A DNA stretch of 64,000 nucleotides from Bacteroidota bacterium. GTDB lineage: Bacteria; Bacteroidota; Bacteroidia; Chitinophagales; Chitinophagaceae. The notes below the pieces were generated by a model. That model was not told the origin of the DNA, searched no databases, and was given only the letters and a program-made list of their open reading frames with translations. The number at the start of each line of letters is the position of its first letter. Position 1 is the stretch's first letter. The stretch spans positions 37,723-101,722 of the forward strand of contig JAFAGR010000032.1 of the NCBI GenBank assembly GCA_023422565.1. The letters are read 5' to 3'. Position numbers and translations under genes: made by a program. Of the stretch, positions 44,142 to 52,882 are shown piece after piece.

Positions 44142-45287
44142 ATGTATATCAAAAATTTACTTTTAGCCTGCTCCCTTTTACTTCTTATCGGGGCCTGTTC
44201 CTCCAGCAGAAAGTCATATCTCGAAAGAAGCGATGCAGATAAAGCTTTGCAGGACGCGGTGAAAAAGCTTAATAAAGACAGCGATAACGAAGAAGCAGTT
44301 CAGGCAATCCCCGAATTGTACAAAAGCATAAAAGCAAACCGCCTTGCAAAGATCGATGCGTTAAAATCTGGGCGCGATGCGGCGCGTTACGATAAAATAA
44401 TTGATGAATATGAAAAACTTCAGGAAGCATATAATGCTATCGTAAATCAACCTTCTGCTTTCAAACTTGTAAACGCAGAAAGCTTTTCCGTTCAACTTGC
44501 GGAAACCAAAGATTCGGCAGCAGAAGAATATTACCAGATCGGTTTAGCAGCTCTCGCAAAAGAAGGACGCGATAATGCCAAGCGCGCTTACACCTCTTTC
44601 CGCCGTAGTGCGCGATACGTAAGCAATTATAAAGATGCAAACAGAAAGATGGAAGAGGCGTTTGACAAAGCTGTTGTAGATGTAGTTATTCATCCGGTTG
44701 ATGACCGCTCACGGATATTCAACAGCAGTTGGGGAAACTACGGTTCACGATACAGCAGGGAGTATTTTGAAGAATCATTGATACGCGATCTGGGAAATAG
44801 AAACTATCCCGCGCGAGTTTATTCAGTTGAAGATGCCTGGCGCGAAAAACTGAAAGATACCTGGGAAGTACTGCTTGTTCTTCGCGACCTTAACATCCCA
44901 TATCCGTACACAAATACCAGCCAAAGAAATGCAAGTGCGCAGGTTGAAATTGGCCGCGATACCGCCGGAAGGCCGGTGTATAATACAGTTTACGCAACGC
45001 TCCACGTCACCAGGAGAAGTTTTACCGCCGAGGCAGATATGAGTGTATCTATTCTTGATTCAAAAACAAACCGCTATATCGGGCAAACCTCCATTCGTGA
45101 AGACTATCGCTGGCAGGATGAAGTGGCCACCTATTCCGGCGACAGCCGTGCCCTAAGTTCCAATGACTGGGCTCTGATAAATAACAATCGCAACAATGCA
45201 CCGCGGAAAGAAGAAATATTGGAAGAACTATACCGTGAACTCTATCCTCGTGTACGCAGCTACGTTAGTGGGAAGCTCGATTGGTAA
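44142..45287 (+). CDS. lipoprotein of unknown function, 381 aa
   Basis: A lipoprotein signal (LLLACSLLLLIGAC, cysteine 17) is followed by SSSRKSYLERSDADKA and a helical, lysine- and alanine-rich region with TPR-like spacing (residues 30-180). The second half is alpha/beta with IHPVDDRSRIFN, WEVLLVLRDLNI and a C-terminal VRSYVSGKLDW. I do not recognise a family. It starts at the ATG at 44142; a TTG three codons earlier overlaps the promoter element. It is a single gene, convergent with feoB. Confidence 0.82.
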   Translation: MYIKNLLLACSLLLLIGACSSSRKSYLERSDADKALQDAVKKLNKDSDNEEAVQAIPELYKSIKANRLAKIDALKSGRDAARYDKIIDEYEKLQEAYNAIVNQPSAFKLVNAESFSVQLAETKDSAAEEYYQIGLAALAKEGRDNAKRAYTSFRRSARYVSNYKDANRKMEEAFDKAVVDVVIHPVDDRSRIFNSSWGNYGSRYSREYFEESLIRDLGNRNYPARVYSVEDAWREKLKDTWEVLLVLRDLNIPYPYTNTSQRNASAQVEIGRDTAGRPVYNTVYATLHVTRRSFTAEADMSVSILDSKTNRYIGQTSIREDYRWQDEVATYSGDSRALSSNDWALINNNRNNAPRKEEILEELYRELYPRVRSYVSGKLDW

Positions 45288-45344
45288 TCTCTTTGCCCGC
45301 GATTTTAAATCATGAACAAATAATTTAAAATTCTGAGCGATGTT

Positions 45345-47462
45345 TTATTTTAATAATTGATAAGCGATCAAACTCATTATATAAGCCAGGCCCGTCATAT
45401 ACAAAACCTGTATCATCGCCCATTTCCAAGATCGCAGTTCTTTCCTTACAATTACTATTGTACTCATACACTGCATCGCGAGCACATAAAACACCATTAA
45501 TGAAACGCCGGTTGCCAATGTGTAAACTTTAGTGCCATCTTCACGAACTGCAGCGTGCATCTTCTCCCGAAGCGTGCGGTTATTGTCTGCATCACTTTCT
45601 TCCACGCTGTACAAGGTTGCCATCGTGCCCACAAAAACTTCGCGCGCGGCAAATGAAGTAATGAGCGCTATCCCTATCTTCCAGTCGTAGCCAAGCGGAC
45701 GGATTGCAGGCTCAATTGCCTTGCCCAACATGCCGGCATAAGAATTTTCAAGATAGCCCGTGCTTCGCATTTTCTCCCACTCTTCTGACCGTTCTGGTTC
45801 ATTATGCATTTGCAGATTATACTTTCCCGTGACTGCATGCATTTTCTCCTTCGGGCCATAAGTACTCAAAGCCCATAACAGCACGCTTATCACCATAATA
45901 ACCTTACCTGCTTCCATCACAAATATCTTCGCCTTATTTATCATGGTGTAGAACATGTTCTTCCACCTGGGGCTTCGGTAAGACGGTAATTCTAGAATGA
46001 AATAGCTTCTTTCGGTTGACTTGATGAACCACTTCATTACCCATGATACGATAAGGGCGAACAAGGTTCCAAGTAAATAAAGGCCCATCATCACGAGCCC
46101 TTGCAAACTCAATACACCAAACACAAGTTCGCGCGGAATTACCAGTGCTATCAATATTGTATACACCGGAAGCCTGGCGCTGCAACTCATAAGAGGAGTT
46201 ACCATTATAGTAAGCAGACGCTCCTTCTTGTTCTCAATATTCCTCGCGCTCATTATGGCAGGCACTGCACATGCATAACCGCTTATCATCGGCATCACGC
46301 TTTTTCCGTTCAAGCCCACTTTTCGCATAAGCTTATCCGTTAGAAAGCTTATTCGTGCCATGTATCCTGAATCTTCAAGTAAAGTGATCAGCCCGAAAAG
46401 GATCATGATCTGCGGTACAAATAACATGATGCCGCTTAAACCGGCCACAATTCCATTTATGAACAGGTCGCTGAGTAATGTTTCAGGCAATACACCGGTA
46501 AGCCAGCCTGAGAATCGGCTGAACACCCACTCAATTGCATCCATCGGGTAAGATGCGATCCAGAAAATACTTTGAAACAGGAGGAACAATACACCGAGGA
46601 GAATTAAATATCCCCAGGTACGATGAAGTAAAATGTTGTCCAGCTTTTCATTCAGCAGAGATTTCTTCACAGGGTCAGCCTCCACCACGGTTTGCTGCAT
46701 AACGTGCTTTATCCGGCCATACCTTTCCATTATTTCTTCGGCCTGCGTACGGGTAGCGTTGAACAGGCTATCCGTTTTCACCTGACCGATCTCTGCCTGT
46801 TCAGCGGGCAACAGGGTGAAATGCTCATGATTTATAAGAAAGTGCAGGGCTGCATAATTACTCAGGTGAGGATGAAAGTTTTTTACCGCGCGAATCGCCG
46901 CAGCATTACCATCGCTGATCTCAATAAAATCTCGCGGCGGAGTTTTTTGCAGGTTGGAAGCCACAAGCTCCACACTTTTCTTTAACTCACGGATGCCTTT
47001 ATTTTTTCTTGGATTGATGCTGACCACGGGCACTCCAAGCTCTCTTTCGAGCCCGGGGAGATCGATCTCCGTTCCGTTACGCTTAGCAAGGTCGGCCATC
47101 GTCAGGGCCACTACTGCAGGAATTTTGAGGTCGATTATCTGAGAACAAAAGAGAAGATTTCTTTTCAGGTTGCTGGCATCCGCGACAATTATCACCACAT
47201 CCGGATAAAGTTCATCCTGTTGCATCAACACCCGGTAAGAGATCCATTCGTCTTCCCGCTTCGGATACAGGCTGTAAGTGCCGGGCAGGTCGATCACATT
47301 GGCCTCCAATGTTTCTGAAAAACGCGAATAGCCTGATTTCTTCTCCACCGTAACGCCCGGAAAATTCCCAACCTTTTGATTAAGGCCGGTGAGCAGGTTA
47401 AACAAGGAACTTTTTCCGCTGTTCGGGTTGCCTACCAATGCTATGTTGAACAATTTCTTCAA
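45345..47462 (-). CDS. feoB: ferrous iron transport protein B
   Basis: A 705-residue Fe(II) transporter. The N-terminal GTPase domain has G1 GNPNSGKSS, G3 DLPGTYSLYP and a G4 written TMAD in place of the common N-x-x-D form. Two Gate domains and about eight to ten membrane helices follow (GLITLLEDSGYMARISF, GYACAVPAIMSARNIENKKERLLTI given in part, FAAREVFVGTMATLY). The start is a TTG at 47462, since the family begins MKKLFNIALVGNPNSGKS and no ATG is near. No feoA is adjacent, and no iron-box was seen. Confidence 0.94.
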   Translation of the reverse strand: MKKLFNIALVGNPNSGKSSLFNLLTGLNQKVGNFPGVTVEKKSGYSRFSETLEANVIDLPGTYSLYPKREDEWISYRVLMQQDELYPDVVIIVADASNLKRNLLFCSQIIDLKIPAVVALTMADLAKRNGTEIDLPGLERELGVPVVSINPRKNKGIRELKKSVELVASNLQKTPPRDFIEISDGNAAAIRAVKNFHPHLSNYAALHFLINHEHFTLLPAEQAEIGQVKTDSLFNATRTQAEEIMERYGRIKHVMQQTVVEADPVKKSLLNEKLDNILLHRTWGYLILLGVLFLLFQSIFWIASYPMDAIEWVFSRFSGWLTGVLPETLLSDLFINGIVAGLSGIMLFVPQIMILFGLITLLEDSGYMARISFLTDKLMRKVGLNGKSVMPMISGYACAVPAIMSARNIENKKERLLTIMVTPLMSCSARLPVYTILIALVIPRELVFGVLSLQGLVMMGLYLLGTLFALIVSWVMKWFIKSTERSYFILELPSYRSPRWKNMFYTMINKAKIFVMEAGKVIMVISVLLWALSTYGPKEKMHAVTGKYNLQMHNEPERSEEWEKMRSTGYLENSYAGMLGKAIEPAIRPLGYDWKIGIALITSFAAREVFVGTMATLYSVEESDADNNRTLREKMHAAVREDGTKVYTLATGVSLMVFYVLAMQCMSTIVIVRKELRSWKWAMIQVLYMTGLAYIMSLIAYQLLK

Positions 47463-47550
47463 ATCTGGAATAAGCGAGTGGCGAAATTATAACATTCCAT
47501 TACTAATGGTTTACGAATTCAGGAACATCAATGCTTTCAGGCCTGTTCCT

Positions 47551-47558
47551 TAACTTTG
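47551..47558 (+). promoter_or_regulatory. -7 promoter element of the M28 peptidase operon
   Basis: TAACTTTG, a perfect TAnnTTTG match, lies 20 bases before the ATG at 47579, giving a short leader of about 15 bases. It argues for the ATG at 47579 over the one at 47531. Confidence 0.6.
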
Positions 47559-47578
47559 CTTTAAATGATAAACCGTAT

Positions 47579-49189
47579 ATGAGAAACCTTTTATTCCTCT
47601 TTTTTATAATAGGCCAGCCCGCATTTGCACAAAAAAAATTTCCGGATAATAAAGTCTTAAAGAATCTGAAGCAGCATGTAGTATATCTGGCAGACGACAA
47701 ACTTGAAGGAAGAAGGACGGGTTCCGCAGGGGAAAGGCTCGCGGCCGACTATATTACCAAGCAATTCAAAAAAGCCGGAGTCAGTCCTTATAACGGTGAT
47801 GCCTACCTGCAGCCTTTCACTGTAAACGATGGAAGGTTGATAGCTGAAGGAAGCTCACTTATAATAGGAAGAGACACCTTAAAACAGGAAGAATTTTTTC
47901 CTCTTGGTTATTCAGGAAGCGGTTATGCTGATGCAGAATTGAGTTCCGACAAAATATTTTTGTTCGACCTTGCTTCCACGCTCACCGAAAACCATTCCAA
48001 GCCTCACTTCGATCTTGAAAAAGTGATATTGGATGCGGTTGCCGACGCCGAAAAAAGGAAGGTATACGCGATGCTTGTGGTGAATACCTCTTCCTTTCCG
48101 GACAACCTGAAATTTGACGCAAGAAGCAAAACGCCGCAAGCCTCTATTCCCGTGCTGTACGTTAAAAAAAATATCCTTGAAAAATACCTCCTGCCCGGGA
48201 ATGACCGGTCTGTTCCTGTAAAACTCAGGCTTTCGGTAGAAAACAAAACCCGCACCGGCCACAACGTCGTTGGCTTTATTAACAACAATGCACCAAATAC
48301 CATCGTCCTCGGTGCGCACTACGATCACCTCGGCTATGGCGAAGACCATAACAGCTTATTTACCGGAAAGGAACCTCAGATACATAACGGCGCTGATGAT
48401 AACGCAAGCGGAACCGCAGCGCTTCTTGAACTGGGAAGGCTATTAAAAAAGTCGGGAAATAAAAATAACAACTACCTGCTTGTAGCTTTCTCCGGCGAAG
48501 AACTTGGACTGTATGGTTCAAAATATTTTGTGGAAAGTTTGAGCGATCGCGCAAAGATCAATTACATGATCAATATGGATATGCTCGGAAGGCTGAACGA
48601 CAGTACGCGCGGACTTACCGTTGGCGGTTTCGGCACATCGCCAAAATGGTCTTCCATTATTACTTCCGATCATCCTTATTTCAAAATTAAGATCGACAGC
48701 GCAGGAAGCGGACCGAGCGATCACACTTCCTTTTATCGTAAAGACATTCCGGTTTTGTTCTTTTTTACCGGAACACACTCTGATTATCACAAACCTTCTG
48801 ATGATGCGGATAAAATAAATTACAGCGGACAGTTAGAGGTAGTAAGGTATATTTATAACGTGATCGACAAAACGCAGGAAGCAGGCAAGCTCGCCTTCAC
48901 TAAAACCCGCGAACCAAACATGGGAAAATCCAGCTTTAAGGTAAGCCTGGGCATAATGCCCGATTATACCTATAGTGGATCTGGCGTACTTGTGGATGGT
49001 GTCACCGAAGGGCGGGCTGCAGAAAAAGCAGGCATCAAAGCGGGAGATGTGATCACACAGCTCGGCGAACACAAAGTAACAGACGTAATGACCTACATGG
49101 AAGCTTTGAACAAATTCAACAAAGGTGAATCAACGCGGGCTAAAATAATTCGCGGCAAGGAAGAGATTCTTCTACCGGTAACCTTCTAA
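47579..49189 (+). CDS. secreted M28 zinc aminopeptidase with PDZ domain
   Basis: A 536-residue protein with a signal peptide (cut near AFAQK). A protease-associated domain (about 60-220) precedes the M28 core, whose zinc ligands are in GAHYDHLGYG, HNGADDNASG, SGEELGLYGS, MINMDMLGRL and the terminal THSDYHKPSDD. A PDZ domain (VDGVTEGRAAEKAGIKAGDVI) closes the protein. It probably trims peptides in the periplasm or outside the cell. A short leader and promoter precede it, and the IPExxxVDY gene begins 12 bases after its stop. Confidence 0.94.
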   Translation: MRNLLFLFFIIGQPAFAQKKFPDNKVLKNLKQHVVYLADDKLEGRRTGSAGERLAADYITKQFKKAGVSPYNGDAYLQPFTVNDGRLIAEGSSLIIGRDTLKQEEFFPLGYSGSGYADAELSSDKIFLFDLASTLTENHSKPHFDLEKVILDAVADAEKRKVYAMLVVNTSSFPDNLKFDARSKTPQASIPVLYVKKNILEKYLLPGNDRSVPVKLRLSVENKTRTGHNVVGFINNNAPNTIVLGAHYDHLGYGEDHNSLFTGKEPQIHNGADDNASGTAALLELGRLLKKSGNKNNNYLLVAFSGEELGLYGSKYFVESLSDRAKINYMINMDMLGRLNDSTRGLTVGGFGTSPKWSSIITSDHPYFKIKIDSAGSGPSDHTSFYRKDIPVLFFFTGTHSDYHKPSDDADKINYSGQLEVVRYIYNVIDKTQEAGKLAFTKTREPNMGKSSFKVSLGIMPDYTYSGSGVLVDGVTEGRAAEKAGIKAGDVITQLGEHKVTDVMTYMEALNKFNKGESTRAKIIRGKEEILLPVTF

Positions 49190-49201
49190 ATATTAAATCA
49201 G

Positions 49202-49645
49202 ATGTCAGTTCTTAAATTAAAACTCGACAATGATGATATAACCTCCGCGTTTTTTGATGAGATCCGTATACTCGGAATAGTATGCCCGATGCAGGACTAC
49301 ATGTTCTCCTGGAATGTAAACAAACATCTGGGAATGAATTTCCGGATAAACAACTCGATGGAGATCCAGTTGCGAAAAAAAAACAGGAACTATTTTTTTT
49401 CGATTTATGATTTCAAACCGGCTAACCGCGCCCTCGTTCATTTTATTTACAGCAACCAATACGAAGGAGAATACCTTCTTCCTGAATTGAAACACCTTGA
49501 TTATTTGTGGCTGCTAAAGAATGATACGGTAAGCGATACCGAAGTAAGTGAATTAATGCAGGCGGTAAAAAAAATCCCGGGCGTACAACTGGTCACCGAA
49601 ATGCAGCCCGATAAAATAAAAAATAAACAGCACCTTTTATTTTAA
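49202..49645 (+). CDS. IPExxxVDY family protein
   Basis: A 147-residue protein of a small Bacteroidota family named after its signature, seen here as LPELKHLDYLWLL near residue 95. It is soluble, with no signal. Other members are often next to central metabolism or cell-wall genes, but no function is known. It lies 12 bases after the M28 gene and 10 bases before the pterin dehydratase gene. Confidence 0.85.
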   Translation: MSVLKLKLDNDDITSAFFDEIRILGIVCPMQDYMFSWNVNKHLGMNFRINNSMEIQLRKKNRNYFFSIYDFKPANRALVHFIYSNQYEGEYLLPELKHLDYLWLLKNDTVSDTEVSELMQAVKKIPGVQLVTEMQPDKIKNKQHLLF

Positions 49646-49655
49646 ACACTTCACC

Positions 49656-49892
49656 ATGTGGCAGCAAACACAACACAGCCTGTACCGGAAATTCACCTTT
49701 ACAGATTTTAAAGAAGCGTTTGCCTTCATGACGAGGGTGGCAGAGTGTGCAGAGAAATTGAACCATCATCCACGATGGACGAATGTATACAACACTGTTG
49801 AGATCTGGCTTAACACGCACGATGCAGATAATACAGTTACCGGGAAAGATCATCAGCTTGCTACATTGATCGATAATGTGGTGCTCCCGTGA
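49656..49892 (+). CDS. 4a-hydroxytetrahydrobiopterin dehydratase
   Basis: A 78-residue pterin-4a-carbinolamine dehydratase. The active-site motif KLNHHPRW carries the paired histidines, followed by YNTVEIWLNTHDADNTVTGKD, the rest of the signature. It recycles the pterin cofactor of aromatic amino-acid hydroxylases or has a molybdopterin-linked role. It is slightly shorter than usual at the N-terminus. The stop overlaps the GTG of the next gene by four bases (GTGA). Confidence 0.93.
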   Translation: MWQQTQHSLYRKFTFTDFKEAFAFMTRVAECAEKLNHHPRWTNVYNTVEIWLNTHDADNTVTGKDHQLATLIDNVVLP

Positions 49893-50812
49893 ATGCTGAA
49901 TACTCTTCAGCAGTGGCCATGGTTAGGCCGGCGGCTTTTCAATACAACCCATCTACTGCAGATTCAAACCGGTTCCAAAATAAACTTCTCCTAAGCAATG
50001 AGGAGGCTCTTTCCCGCGCGCTTCTTGAATTTGACAGAATGGTAAACAAACTTCGGGAATGGGGCATTGATGTTTTGGTGTTGCACGATGAACCATATCC
50101 CGTTTTACCCGATGCCGTTTTTCCCAACAACTGGTTCATATCCCTTCCCGGCGAAATTATCCTTTGCCCGATGCAATCCGTTCTACGAAGAGGCGAAAGA
50201 AAAGCCGGCTTCCTGAAAGAATTAACTGCTTACACCGGAGCAGGTCAAATTACAAACTGGACAGCGATGGAGGCGGAAAATGAATTTCTTGAGGGAACGG
50301 GAAGCCTTGTGCTCGACAGAAAAAATAAGATCGCCTTCGCTTGCCGCTCTGAACGGACCGGGGAAAAACTTTTCGAAAAATTCTGCTCACATACCGGGTA
50401 TGAAGGATTTATTTTCGAAGCTGTTGACCGCGAAGGTCAACTGATCTATCATACAAACGTAATGATGTGCCTGGGGAATGGTTTCGCGGTTGTTTGTGAA
50501 GAGGCGGTTTGGAAAGAGGAGGAGCGGAAGAAATTAAGAGAGATCATATCAGGAACAGGCCGTGAAATGATCAGTATAAATTTCGCCCAGATGGAAAATT
50601 TTGCAGGCAACATGCTGCAACTGAAAAACAAAAGCGGTGAGTATATACTGGCAATGAGTAGCAATGCTTTTAATTCCCTTCAGCAACAGCAAATAAACAC
50701 GATTGAGAATTTAACGAAGATACTCAGCTTTGATGTTCCTCACATTGAGAGAATCGGCGGGGGAAGTGTGAGATGCATGATGGCCGAATTGCAACGTCCC
50801 GTGACTAAATGA
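49889..50812 (+). CDS. ctlX: arginine deiminase-related protein (CtlX family)
   Basis: A 307-residue pentein-fold hydrolase. Catalytic parts visible are the aspartate/asparagine region DAVFPNNWF near residue 73, the glutamate in EFLEGTGSLV near 132, the histidine in YHTNVMM near 191 and the nucleophilic cysteine in GGSVRCMMAEL near 295. Related enzymes act on citrulline or methylated arginine. The GTG at 49889 overlaps the stop of the previous gene and matches the family N-terminus, which needs about ten residues before MVRP. It ends 8 bases inside the convergent selD gene. Confidence 0.9.
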   Translation: MNAEYSSAVAMVRPAAFQYNPSTADSNRFQNKLLLSNEEALSRALLEFDRMVNKLREWGIDVLVLHDEPYPVLPDAVFPNNWFISLPGEIILCPMQSVLRRGERKAGFLKELTAYTGAGQITNWTAMEAENEFLEGTGSLVLDRKNKIAFACRSERTGEKLFEKFCSHTGYEGFIFEAVDREGQLIYHTNVMMCLGNGFAVVCEEAVWKEEERKKLREIISGTGREMISINFAQMENFAGNMLQLKNKSGEYILAMSSNAFNSLQQQQINTIENLTKILSFDVPHIERIGGGSVRCMMAELQRPVTK

Positions 50813-51860
50813 AAACAGAAACCGTTTTCTCTTCCGCTTCAACCATTCTTCCTAACGTGGTAGCATAAACGATGTTGTGTTCGCTTAGCGCTGCCTCTGT
50901 TTCACTTCTTGAAGCGGGGGAGCAGGTGAACATAATGCCTCCGTTTGTTTGAGGATCGGGCAGCAGATTAAATGCTTCCATAACATCAACTCCCTTATCA
51001 AAAAACGTTTTGGCGCTGTAGCTGTTCCAGTTCCGGTAAGTGGCATCGGGTACTATCCGTTGCTTGAGGTATTCCCTGGCCCCATCCATAACGGGAACCT
51101 TACTGTAATGAATATGCGCAGATAAGCCGGCGCCACCAGCCATCTCAATGAGGTGCCCCAGCAACCCGAAGCCCGTAACATCCGTCATTGCCGTTACACC
51201 GGGAATACCGCCAAGTACCTCGCCAATTTTATTGAGAGATGTAAGCTGATCAACGAGCGCGGCAAGATGTTCATTTGAAATTGCGCCCCGTTTTTGTGCG
51301 GTCGCAAGAATTCCCGCACCGATCGGCTTCGTCAGAAAGATAAGGTCACCTGCATTTGCGGTATTGTTCTTTTTTAAATGTTCTGTTTTCACTCTTCCGC
51401 TGACAGACAGGCCAAAGATCGGTTCCGCTGTATCTATGCTGTGCCCGCCCGCGAGCGGAATATTGGCAAGAGCGCAAATTTTCCGCGCACCTCTTAAAAC
51501 TTCCCTCGCCACCTCTACTGGAAGTTTATCAACCGGCCATCCCAATACAGCCAGAGCCATAAGGGGCCTTCCTCCCATTGCATACACATCGCTTATTGCA
51601 TTCGCCGCAGCTATCCTTCCAAAATCAAATGCATCGTCTACAATGGGCATGAAAAAATCTGTAGTGGATATAAGCGCCGAGCCGTCGCCCAGGTCATACA
51701 CCGCAGCATCATCATTGCTTTGGTAGCCCACCAATAATTCTCCCGGCGCCTCTGCAGAAGCGCCTTTCAAAATTTCGCTAAGTACCGATGGTGCTATCTT
51801 ACAGCCGCAGCCTCCGCCATGAGAGAATTGCGTAAGGCGTATGTTATTCTCTTTATTCAT
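50805..51860 (-). CDS. selD: selenide, water dikinase
   Basis: A 351-residue enzyme that makes selenophosphate from selenide and ATP. The active-site loop GGGCGCKI (cysteine, not selenocysteine) is near residue 17, DDAAVYDLGDG near 50 and the ATP-binding region LAGGHSI and DVTGFGLLGHL further on. It is the last gene of the operon mnmH - unknown - selD, so its product most likely feeds 2-selenouridine in tRNA. No selA, selB or tRNA-Sec is in the window. Confidence 0.96.
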   Translation of the reverse strand: MNKENNIRLTQFSHGGGCGCKIAPSVLSEILKGASAEAPGELLVGYQSNDDAAVYDLGDGSALISTTDFFMPIVDDAFDFGRIAAANAISDVYAMGGRPLMALAVLGWPVDKLPVEVAREVLRGARKICALANIPLAGGHSIDTAEPIFGLSVSGRVKTEHLKKNNTANAGDLIFLTKPIGAGILATAQKRGAISNEHLAALVDQLTSLNKIGEVLGGIPGVTAMTDVTGFGLLGHLIEMAGGAGLSAHIHYSKVPVMDGAREYLKQRIVPDATYRNWNSYSAKTFFDKGVDVMEAFNLLPDPQTNGGIMFTCSPASRSETEAALSEHNIVYATTLGRMVEAEEKTVSVFI

Positions 51861-51862
51861 TT

Positions 51863-52882
51863 CTATTCTTTCTTTTTTCTGCGAAACATAATCGCTGCAT
51901 TTTGACTAAGGTCTCCGCTGAACCGGATCTCATGTACCTCTTTTCCGTCTCTTACCACCAGCAAACCGGTATTTGGTGCAATTGTGCCAAGGTTCTCCGC
52001 ATACATAACCAGCTTGATGCTGTCTGCACCGGATGCATCCAGCGAGTACTGAATTGCATTCGTGCTCAGCCTGGCCTTAGGGATAATGACCACACCATTT
52101 GCCAGTACGCTTACGGTATCCCCATCTACTTCGCCATTGTCAAACAAAGTAAGCATAAGTGTATCGCCTGATATCTCAACTGATTTCTGGATCACTTCAT
52201 TCCGCATTGCAACTTCTGATGCAGGAGGCAAATTCTTTGGTGGAATGGGCACAGGCACTGGCGGAGGAATATTCTTATCTTCCTTTGCCTTTTTCGGAGA
52301 AGAAACCACAGGCTCACGGCGAGGCGTAGACGCAATTTCGGTTTTCACCTCGGCCGGGAAACCGGTTTTTTCCTCTTTGATAAAAGATAACTCATTATCG
52401 AGCTTTAGCTCTTCAAGATGCGGAACGAGCGAAGATTGGCGGAAATCCTTTTTTCTGCTAAGGCTGATCGAACCGGTGAGCGGGCGGTATTCACGAGTTC
52501 GGTTTGTGGTGAAGGGACCGCTTAATATTCTTGAAGTATCGGTTTCACTGTAGGTTAAAATATTCAGCTGCCTGATATTTTTTGCAGGAGCAACAGGATA
52601 ATTGTTCGCCACCAGGCCATCATCTTCTACAATCACCTTACCATCCATACGGCGAACCTTCACTTTCTTTACGCCATAAAATTGCTTCCCGTCTAATATG
52701 AACCAAGTGTGAGAATATCCTGAAAGTTTCCCCTTTTGCTCACTTATTGCAATTTCATATCGATAATACTGGCCGGTGGTATCATTAAATAAAGTTCCCT
52801 GCCACAGGCCCGTAAGATCCTGGCCTATCGTGATTAACGTAATGAACAGAAAAACTATGGTTAGGCTGGCTTTTGCAGGCAT
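51863..52882 (-). CDS. secreted hypothetical protein within the selenium operon
   Basis: A 339-residue protein with a signal peptide (cut near ITIGQ). The N-terminal 110 residues begin LTGLWQGTLFNDTTGQYYRYEI, a lipocalin- or avidin-like beta opening. A proline-rich spacer (PPPVPVPIPPKN near residue 217) leads to a beta-sandwich-like C-terminal domain (DNGEVDGDTVSVLANG). It overlaps the end of mnmH by 22 bases and is followed by selD after two bases, so it is firmly co-translated. I do not recognise a family, and nothing in it points to selenium: the linkage may be chance. Confidence 0.82.
   Translation of the reverse strand: MPAKASLTIVFLFITLITIGQDLTGLWQGTLFNDTTGQYYRYEIAISEQKGKLSGYSHTWFILDGKQFYGVKKVKVRRMDGKVIVEDDGLVANNYPVAPAKNIRQLNILTYSETDTSRILSGPFTTNRTREYRPLTGSISLSRKKDFRQSSLVPHLEELKLDNELSFIKEEKTGFPAEVKTEIASTPRREPVVSSPKKAKEDKNIPPPVPVPIPPKNLPPASEVAMRNEVIQKSVEISGDTLMLTLFDNGEVDGDTVSVLANGVVIIPKARLSTNAIQYSLDASGADSIKLVMYAENLGTIAPNTGLLVVRDGKEVHEIRFSGDLSQNAAIMFRRKKKE

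Noticed and set aside
45302..45331. AT-only inverted repeat ATTTTAAAT / ATTTAAAAT between the lipoprotein and feoB
   Set aside because: It might end transcription of the convergent genes, but an all-AT stem without a clear T run is too weak to call.
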